DNA of 10,638 nucleotides from CAZEAP01 sp964510315 (GTDB lineage: Bacteria; Planctomycetota; Brocadiia; SM23-32), in assembly GCA_964510315.1 (NCBI GenBank), contig CAZEAP010000051.1, positions 1 to 10,638 of the forward strand. Reading direction: 5' to 3'. Under the pieces are notes generated by a model that saw only the letters and a list, made by a program, of their open reading frames with translations, was not told where the DNA came from and searched no databases. This document shows, piece by piece, positions 6,577 to 10,638 of this stretch. The first letter of the stretch is position 1. Every line of letters begins with the position of its first letter. A program made the translations under genes and the position numbers.

Positions 6577-6598
6577 TAATATTTGGCGATACAGCCAA
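6577..6598 (+). promoter_or_regulatory. Candidate ArsR operator, site 2, with a possible -10 for the permease operon
   Basis: TTGGCGATACAGCCAA (6583-6598) has perfect TTGGC/GCCAA arms around six bases and matches site 1. TAATAT (6577-6582), a good -10, abuts it directly. No -35 at standard spacing is convincing: TTGAAC at 6551-6556 gives a 20-base spacer. The operator call is therefore firmer than the promoter call. The site lies 33 bases before the permease start. Confidence 0.58.
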
Positions 6599-6631
6599 GC
6601 ATGCGCCGCCGCTGGTGCCGGAGACCCGACC

Positions 6632-7933
6632 ATGAGCCTGAAGGATGAGTGGAAGAAACTGGCGTTGATCCTGGCGGTGTTCCTGGCCTGTTTCTACCTG
6701 CCGGTCGGGACGGCGCGGTTCGACAACGCCGTGACGGAGTCGCTGCACCTGGTCAAGTGGTACGCGCAGGAGCACGTACTGCTGTGCCTGGTGCCGGCCT
6801 TCTTCATCGCCGGGGCCATCGCCGTGTTCGTCAGCCAGGCCTCGGTGATGAAGTACCTCGGCGCGAAGGCGAACAAGGTGCTGGCCTACGGCGTGGCTTC
6901 GGTTTCCGGTACGATCCTGGCGGTTTGCTCGTGCACGGTGCTGCCGCTTTTCAGCGGCATCCACCGCATGGGCGCGGGCCTGGGCCCGGCCACGGCGTTC
7001 CTCTACTCGGGCCCGGCCATCAACGTGCTCGCCATCGTGCTGACCGCCCGCGTCCTCGGACTGGAGCTGGGCGTGGCACGGGCCGTCGGCGCCATCGTGT
7101 TCAGCATCATCATCGGGCTTCTGATGCATCTCATCTTCCGCAAGGAGGAGGTCGAGAAAGCGAACGCCCAGGCGGCCATGCCGGAACCGGAGGTGAGTCG
7201 CCCCCTCTGGCAGAACGTCCTCTACTTCGCTTCGATGGTGGGTGTGCTGGTCTTCGCCAACTGGGGTAAGCCGGCCGAAGCGACGGGCTTCTGGCACGCC
7301 ATCTACTCCGCCAAGTGGCTCATCACGGGTGGGTTCGCCGTTGCGTTCGCCGTGATTCTGTTCCTGTGGTTCGGGCTGAAGCCCTGGAAACTCCTGGCTG
7401 CCGCCCTGCCGACGGCTCTCGTGGCGCTGCTCTTCCCCCACGAGCCGATGATCCCGTTTGCGGTCGGCGTGGTGGGTCTGGTGGCCATCACCGGCACCAG
7501 TCGGGGAGAGACGCGGGACTGGCTGGACCAGACGTGGGGTTTTGCCAAGCAGATCCTGCCGCTGCTCTTTATCGGCGTGCTGATCGCCGGCGCCCTGCTG
7601 GGCCGCCCGGGCCACGAGGGGCTCATACCGTCCGGCTGGGTGGAGGGTGCCGTGGGCGGCAACTCGCTTTTGTCGAACTTCTTCGCCTCCATAGCCGGGG
7701 CGTTCATGTACTTCGCGACACTGACGGAAGTCCCCATCCTCCAGGGCCTGCTGGGCGCCGGGATGGGCAAGGGGCCCGCGCTGGCGCTGCTTCTGGCTGG
7801 CCCGGCGCTCAGCCTGCCCAACATGCTGGTGATCCGCAGCGTGATCGGCACGAAGAAGACCGCCGTCTACGTCTCCCTGGTCGTCGTCATGGCCACGATC
7901 AGCGGCATGATCTACGGCGCGATCTGGGGATAA
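6632..7933 (+). CDS. ArsP/DUF318-type permease (COG0701 family), putative metal(loid) efflux
   Basis: This 433-residue inner-membrane protein has roughly ten hydrophobic segments. It belongs to the ArsP_1/DUF318 permeases by its hallmark VCSCTVLPLFSGI (98-110, with C99 and C101) followed by GPATAFLYSGPAINVLAI (118-135). A second related block, GPALALLLAGPALSLPNML (381-399), shows the internal duplication of the family. A charged cytoplasmic loop (about 170-190) separates the halves. Characterised ArsP exports trivalent methylated or aromatic arsenicals; other family members are unassigned, so the substrate here is inference. The start ATG 6632 has GGAG (6620-6623) eight bases upstream. Pairing with an ArsR repressor and the operator just upstream supports metalloid-inducible efflux. 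The stop lies ten bases before the stress protein gene. Confidence 0.88.
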   Translation: MSLKDEWKKLALILAVFLACFYLPVGTARFDNAVTESLHLVKWYAQEHVLLCLVPAFFIAGAIAVFVSQASVMKYLGAKANKVLAYGVASVSGTILAVCSCTVLPLFSGIHRMGAGLGPATAFLYSGPAINVLAIVLTARVLGLELGVARAVGAIVFSIIIGLLMHLIFRKEEVEKANAQAAMPEPEVSRPLWQNVLYFASMVGVLVFANWGKPAEATGFWHAIYSAKWLITGGFAVAFAVILFLWFGLKPWKLLAAALPTALVALLFPHEPMIPFAVGVVGLVAITGTSRGETRDWLDQTWGFAKQILPLLFIGVLIAGALLGRPGHEGLIPSGWVEGAVGGNSLLSNFFASIAGAFMYFATLTEVPILQGLLGAGMGKGPALALLLAGPALSLPNMLVIRSVIGTKKTAVYVSLVVVMATISGMIYGAIWG

Positions 7934-7943
7934 GGAGAACACG

Positions 7944-8831
7944 ATGTTTTCCAAAGCTCTTGTGGCTACGGACCTATCACCCGCTTCTCTGGCTGTAGTT
8001 GGATGCGTGGGAGGACTGCGCGCGCTGGGAACCAGCGAGTGTGTGTTGGTGCACTGCTTTGACATTCGCCAGGTGGTCTCCTTCCCCCAGCAGATTAAGG
8101 AGTATATCGAAGGAACGCTCGGCGAGCACAAGCAGCGCCTCGAAGCGCAGGGGTTTGCCGCGACTGTGAAGGCGGTGCCAGGATTGCCGCAGGTTGAGGT
8201 CCCTCGCGTTGCGGAAAAGGAAGGCTGCTCCCTGATCGTTGTCGGGTCCCACGGACACAACCTTGGCAGCGAGATACTGCTCGGCAGCGTGGCTTTCGCT
8301 GTGATTCACCATGCTTCAATGCCCGTTCTGATTCTCCGCCTCACCACCGCCGATAACGGTCAGCCCACGTGCGTGACGGGGAAGTGCGCTTTTCTCGACC
8401 ATGTTCTCTACCCCACGGACTTTTCCGACAACGCCGAGCACGCATTTACCTGCGTGCAGAGCCTGGTCAAGAGCGGCGCCCGGCGGGTGACTCTGCTGCA
8501 TGTTCAGGACAAGACCAGGCTCGGAAAGCACCTGGAACACCGGCTCGAGGAGTTCAACGAGATCGACCGGGGACGTCTTGAGAGACTGAAGGACCAGCTT
8601 GAGGAAAACGGCGCCACGGATGTGCGCATCGAGCTTCCATACGGGTCACCGACCGCCGAGATACTGGAGCGCGCGCGGGAGGGCCGGGCCGGCCTGGTGG
8701 TCCTGGGCACTCAAGGCCGCGGCTTCATCGGCGAGCTTTTCGTGGGCAGTGTCAGCCATAACGTGGCCCGCCATGCCGAAGCGCCGGTGTTGCTTGTCCC
8801 CATGCTGGAAAAGGGCGACGAACGTTCCTAA
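7944..8831 (+). CDS. Universal stress protein with two tandem UspA domains
   Basis: This 295-residue cytoplasmic protein carries two Usp domains (about 1-135 and 150-287). Each has the ATP-binding signature G-x2-G-x9-G-S: G101, G104, G114-S115, and G255, G258, G268-S269. Both domains should therefore bind nucleotide. Usp proteins help cells under stress, but the precise activity is rarely known. The linker carries C143 and C148 (a CVTGKC segment), a possible redox or metal pair. The start ATG 7944 has AAGGAG (7932-7937) at six bases. Only ten bases separate it from the permease stop, so it is surely cotranscribed and likely induced by the same signal. Codon use does not stand out from its neighbours by eye. 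Confidence 0.9.
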   Translation: MFSKALVATDLSPASLAVVGCVGGLRALGTSECVLVHCFDIRQVVSFPQQIKEYIEGTLGEHKQRLEAQGFAATVKAVPGLPQVEVPRVAEKEGCSLIVVGSHGHNLGSEILLGSVAFAVIHHASMPVLILRLTTADNGQPTCVTGKCAFLDHVLYPTDFSDNAEHAFTCVQSLVKSGARRVTLLHVQDKTRLGKHLEHRLEEFNEIDRGRLERLKDQLEENGATDVRIELPYGSPTAEILERAREGRAGLVVLGTQGRGFIGELFVGSVSHNVARHAEAPVLLVPMLEKGDERS

Positions 8832-8858
8832 CCGAACCGCGATTAAGGGAGGAGAATT

Positions 8859-9161
8859 ATGGCCTGGTTGACCGGCTATCCGAGAGAGAAAGTCGAGTGG
8901 TACCCGACGGTGGACCCTGAAAAGTGCGTGAAGTGCGGGATGTGCATGAACTGCGGGAAAAAGGTCTTCGAATGGGCTGAAGACCGGCCGAAAGTCGTGC
9001 GTCCCTACGACTGTGTCGTGGGTTGCTCGACATGCGCCAACCTGTGTGCGGGAAAGGCCATTTCCTTTCCTGACATTGAGGGTCTCCGCGAGCTCTACCG
9101 GAGAGAGAAGATTTGGGCCAAGGTCAAGGCACAGTTGAGGGAACAAGGCAAACTGGCGTGA
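8859..9161 (+). CDS. Small ferredoxin with two Fe-S cluster motifs
   Basis: This 100-residue protein probably carries two [4Fe-4S] clusters and shuttles electrons at low potential in the cytoplasm. The cysteines are C23-x2-C26-x2-C29-x2-C32 and C52-x3-C56-x2-C59-x3-C63. The second block, VVGCSTCANLCAGKAISFP, is clearly ferredoxin-like. In the first block the last spacing is x2 rather than the usual x3, and Gly rather than Pro follows. WYPTVDPEKC in front resembles a ferredoxin family I recall from anaerobes and archaea. The C-terminal 30 residues are a charged helix. The start ATG 8859 has GGGAGGAG (8847-8854) just upstream. It lies 27 bases after the stress protein and is likely in the same operon. 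Its partner enzyme is not visible here. Confidence 0.87.
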   Translation: MAWLTGYPREKVEWYPTVDPEKCVKCGMCMNCGKKVFEWAEDRPKVVRPYDCVVGCSTCANLCAGKAISFPDIEGLRELYRREKIWAKVKAQLREQGKLA

Positions 9162-9166
9162 GAATC

Positions 9167-9335
9167 AAACTGGCTCTACCACTTCTGGCGTTGGCGCCGA
9201 CATGCTGATGCCGATGGCGATTGCCGTGATTGGAGGATGCTGTATTCGCTCCTACTAACGCTGCTCCTTTTGCCGGCAGCCTACGCGGCGGTGCGGCGGG
9301 CCGCCCACAAAGCCAGTGCATCCAGTTCCACATGA
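9167..9335 (+). pseudogene. Decayed C-terminal fragment of a second RND efflux pump
   Basis: Translation of 9193-9237 gives GADMLMPMAIAVIGG, then after a one-base shift 9240-9332 gives LYSLLLTLLLLPAAY followed by AAVRRAAHKASASSST and a TGA at 9333-9335. This is the last transmembrane helix and tail of an RND pump: the intact pump in this window has GGDMLQPMAVGAIGG at residues 981-995. In a third frame 9167-9193 reads KLALPLLAL, matching the preceding TPLAL region, so a second indel is likely. There is no room for the rest of the pump, since the ferredoxin gene ends at 9161. The fragment is too diverged to be a recent copy of the pump at 303-3380. It marks an old deletion or recombination joint. 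Confidence 0.72.
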
Positions 9336-9357
9336 CATATCCGAGGATATCATTCAG

Positions 9358-10119
9358 ATGACTTCGAAATGGCAGCAGGCTCAGGAGCACATGCAACAGT
9401 CCCTCGGGCTGAAGACTGCTCCTGTTGCCGTGTTCTTGGAGAAGGAAGCGGCGTGGGGCTCCGACTTCTCCGGCTGGCAGCGGCTGGAGAAACATCGGTA
9501 CTGCCAGGCGCTGATGCGCGCGCGCAACGGAGGGCGAGTGGTCCTTGAGCCCGATGAGCTGTCCTGCCCCGCGGCGGCGTGCGCCTTCGGCTTTCGACCT
9601 CTGCCGGAGGCGCTCGAGTCGGGCAAGGGTTTGGTCGGCTTCGGCATAGTCGGGGAGCCCGACACTGGCGCGAGGATGTTCGCTGACATGCCGCGCCTGG
9701 AACAGGGGATGCTCGCGCGGTTGGGGCTCTGCCCGTTGGCGGCCGCGCCGAAAACGCCGGACGTGGTCGTCGTAGAGGCGTGCGTGGAACGACTCATGTG
9801 GCTGCTGCTGGCGAACCTCCGTGCGGGAGAGGGTGTCCGCCGGCGCGGGAACACGGCCGTTCTACAGGCCACATGCGTGGACGCCACCATTGTTCCCTTT
9901 CTGGAAGACCGCCTCAACTTCTCCTACGGTTGCTACGGTTGCCGGGAAGCCACGGACATGGGCGAAGAGGAAGCGGTTCTGGGTTTCCCGGGCCGTGAAT
10001 TGAAGGGTATCATGCGCAACCTCGAAGGCCTTGCCGAAAAGGCAATTCCTAATTCACGCGCCAAGAAGGCATACCAACGACTGGACGAGCAGCAAGATCA
10101 CGATGCAGGATGCCTGTAA
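9358..10119 (+). CDS. DUF169 family protein
   Basis: This 253-residue protein has no signal peptide or membrane helices. It matches the DUF169 family: LGLKTAPVAVFLE (16-28), YCQALMRARNGG (48-59), ELSCPAAACAFGF (67-79), and SYGCYGCREATDM (189-201) followed by VLGFPGREL. Cysteines C49, C70, C75, C125, C142, C173, C192 and C195 include several conserved in the family. This suggests metal or Fe-S binding, but no biochemical function is established to my knowledge. I prefer ATG 9358, which has a distant GAGG (9343-9346). GTG 9316 is open in the same frame, but it overlaps the RND relic and adds residues unlike the family. It follows the ferredoxin and relic and may share the upstream transcript. 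It is common in anaerobes, often beside redox genes. Confidence 0.87.
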   Translation: MTSKWQQAQEHMQQSLGLKTAPVAVFLEKEAAWGSDFSGWQRLEKHRYCQALMRARNGGRVVLEPDELSCPAAACAFGFRPLPEALESGKGLVGFGIVGEPDTGARMFADMPRLEQGMLARLGLCPLAAAPKTPDVVVVEACVERLMWLLLANLRAGEGVRRRGNTAVLQATCVDATIVPFLEDRLNFSYGCYGCREATDMGEEEAVLGFPGRELKGIMRNLEGLAEKAIPNSRAKKAYQRLDEQQDHDAGCL

Positions 10120-10193
10120 ATGCACCACGACCGCCCTGCGAACACTCGTCGCTGTCGCTCTGGCGGGCGTAGGGGCATACCAAGGAGCAGGCG

Positions 10194-10322
10194 TTGAGAG
10201 CGTTTTCGGCGGCCGTGGACGCTTTCTCATCTGCCGTGAACAGCGGCCAAGGCGAGAGACTCGCCGTGCTCTACGACGAGATGACGGCATCCATGGAAAC
10301 CGCCTATGACCTTTATCTCTAA
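10194..10322 (+). CDS. Short hypothetical reading frame (42 codons), possibly a broken N-terminus
   Basis: The frame is open from 10173 to the TAA at 10320-10322 and reads like real protein, with AFSAAVDAFSSAVNSGQGE followed by RLAVLYDEM and ending in ETAYDLYL, an amphipathic helix pair. TTG 10194 has AAGGAG (10182-10187) at an ideal six bases and is the best start. Upstream codons would give TKEQAL, which looks like a start region, but there is no ATG and a TAG lies at 10170-10172. I do not recognise the family. It sits between the DUF169 gene and the following gene, which lies in the same frame 18 bases further on. It could be a small protein or the remnant of one. Confidence 0.42.
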   Translation: MRAFSAAVDAFSSAVNSGQGERLAVLYDEMTASMETAYDLYL

Positions 10323-10340
10323 CCGATTGGTGCAAAGGCC

Positions 10341-10638
10341 GTGTCCGCAGTGGTGACGACATTTGCCCGGCGTAGCGAGTTCGAGAAGGCCCGGGGAGTT
10401 CTGCGTGAACTGGATATGCCTTACGAGGTCGTCTCGCCCCAGCCGGGTTACCTGCGGGTGGGCGAACCGGCCCTGGCCATGGACGGCGAGGCCCGAATGG
10501 CCCTCGCCAGACGGGCCGGCGACATCGTCTGCGCCGGCTGGGTGGACCACCGGCCCCCTCAGATCGAGGTGCCGCAGGTAGAGCCGCCGGAGTTCGAGGA
10601 GGATGTCTTCGGCCGGGCGGCCGTCATGGTGCTGGCGC
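10341..10638 (+). CDS. N-terminus of a predicted Fe-S-cluster protein (partial)
   Basis: An open frame with no stop runs to the window edge, giving 99 codons. Residues such as TTFARRSEFEKARGVL, MPYEVVSPQPGYLRVGEPAL, DIVCAGWVDHRPP and EDVFGRAAVMVLA read as compact cytoplasmic protein. From memory they resemble the N-terminal domain of proteins annotated as Fe-S cluster (PF04060-type) domain proteins in anaerobes, whose cysteines lie further downstream. That part is outside this window, so the assignment is tentative. The start is uncertain: GTG 10341 has AAAGG only two bases before it, while GTG 10350 has the same site at eleven bases. The frame is clearly coding by its codon pattern and follows the small frame by 18 bases. 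Confidence 0.6.
   Translation, partial: MSAVVTTFARRSEFEKARGVLRELDMPYEVVSPQPGYLRVGEPALAMDGEARMALARRAGDIVCAGWVDHRPPQIEVPQVEPPEFEEDVFGRAAVMVLA

Noticed and set aside
9158..9208. GTG frame of 16 codons resembling a lipoprotein signal ending in Cys
   Set aside because: It stops immediately, and its hydrophobic part is better explained as an out-of-frame piece of the RND relic.
1..10638. tRNA or rRNA genes, CRISPR arrays, insertion sequences, phage attachment sites
   Set aside because: I saw no cloverleaf, no regularly spaced repeats, no transposase motifs and no flanking inverted repeats by eye on either strand.

Overview
The window is a GC-rich stretch of a bacterial genome in which every convincing gene lies on the + strand. 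It opens inside an RND efflux adaptor gene and closes inside another gene. RND pumps with membrane-fusion adaptors imply a two-membraned (Gram-negative type) bacterium. The ferredoxin, DUF169 protein and Cys-rich proteins suggest an anaerobic or low-redox lifestyle, as in deltaproteobacterial, planctomycete or related sediment lineages. The sequence alone does not settle the phylum. Start signals are ordinary (AGGAG-type ribosome sites, ATG/GTG/TTG), as are the promoters (TTGACA/TTGACG, 17-bp spacer, TAGTAT/TAATAT).

Region 1 (1-3396): the 3' end of a periplasmic adaptor gene overlaps by 4 bp an intact HAE1/AcrB-type RND pump gene of 1025 codons. A long hairpin over the pump's stop codon closes this unit.

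Region 2 (3410-6124): a strong promoter overlapped by a 20-bp imperfect palindrome drives a probable four-gene operon. The genes are a 76-residue protein made of two Cys/His-rich repeats, a class I SAM methyltransferase, an ABC ATPase and an ABC-2 permease. The last three are linked by ATGA stop/start overlaps. The Cys-rich repeat protein, the methyltransferase and the exporter look like one inducible metal, metalloid or thiol-toxicant handling system. No substrate can be read from the sequence.

Region 3 (6161-8858): an ArsR-family repressor gene with a CVC metal-site motif has its own promoter and terminator. It is followed by an ArsP/DUF318-type permease gene and a tandem-domain universal stress protein gene. 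Two copies of a 16-bp dyad, TTGGYRATAYRGCCAA, sit at the arsR promoter and just upstream of the permease gene. They look like a shared ArsR operator, so the repressor probably controls both itself and the efflux operon.

Region 4 (8859-10638): a small two-cluster ferredoxin gene is followed by a decayed, frameshifted fragment of the C-terminus of a second RND pump, then a DUF169 gene, a short unrecognised reading frame, and the start of a gene resembling the N-terminus of a predicted Fe-S-cluster protein. Taken together the window is an efflux and metal(loid)-resistance neighbourhood. Its most interesting parts are the Cys-rich repeat operon and the ArsR operator pair.
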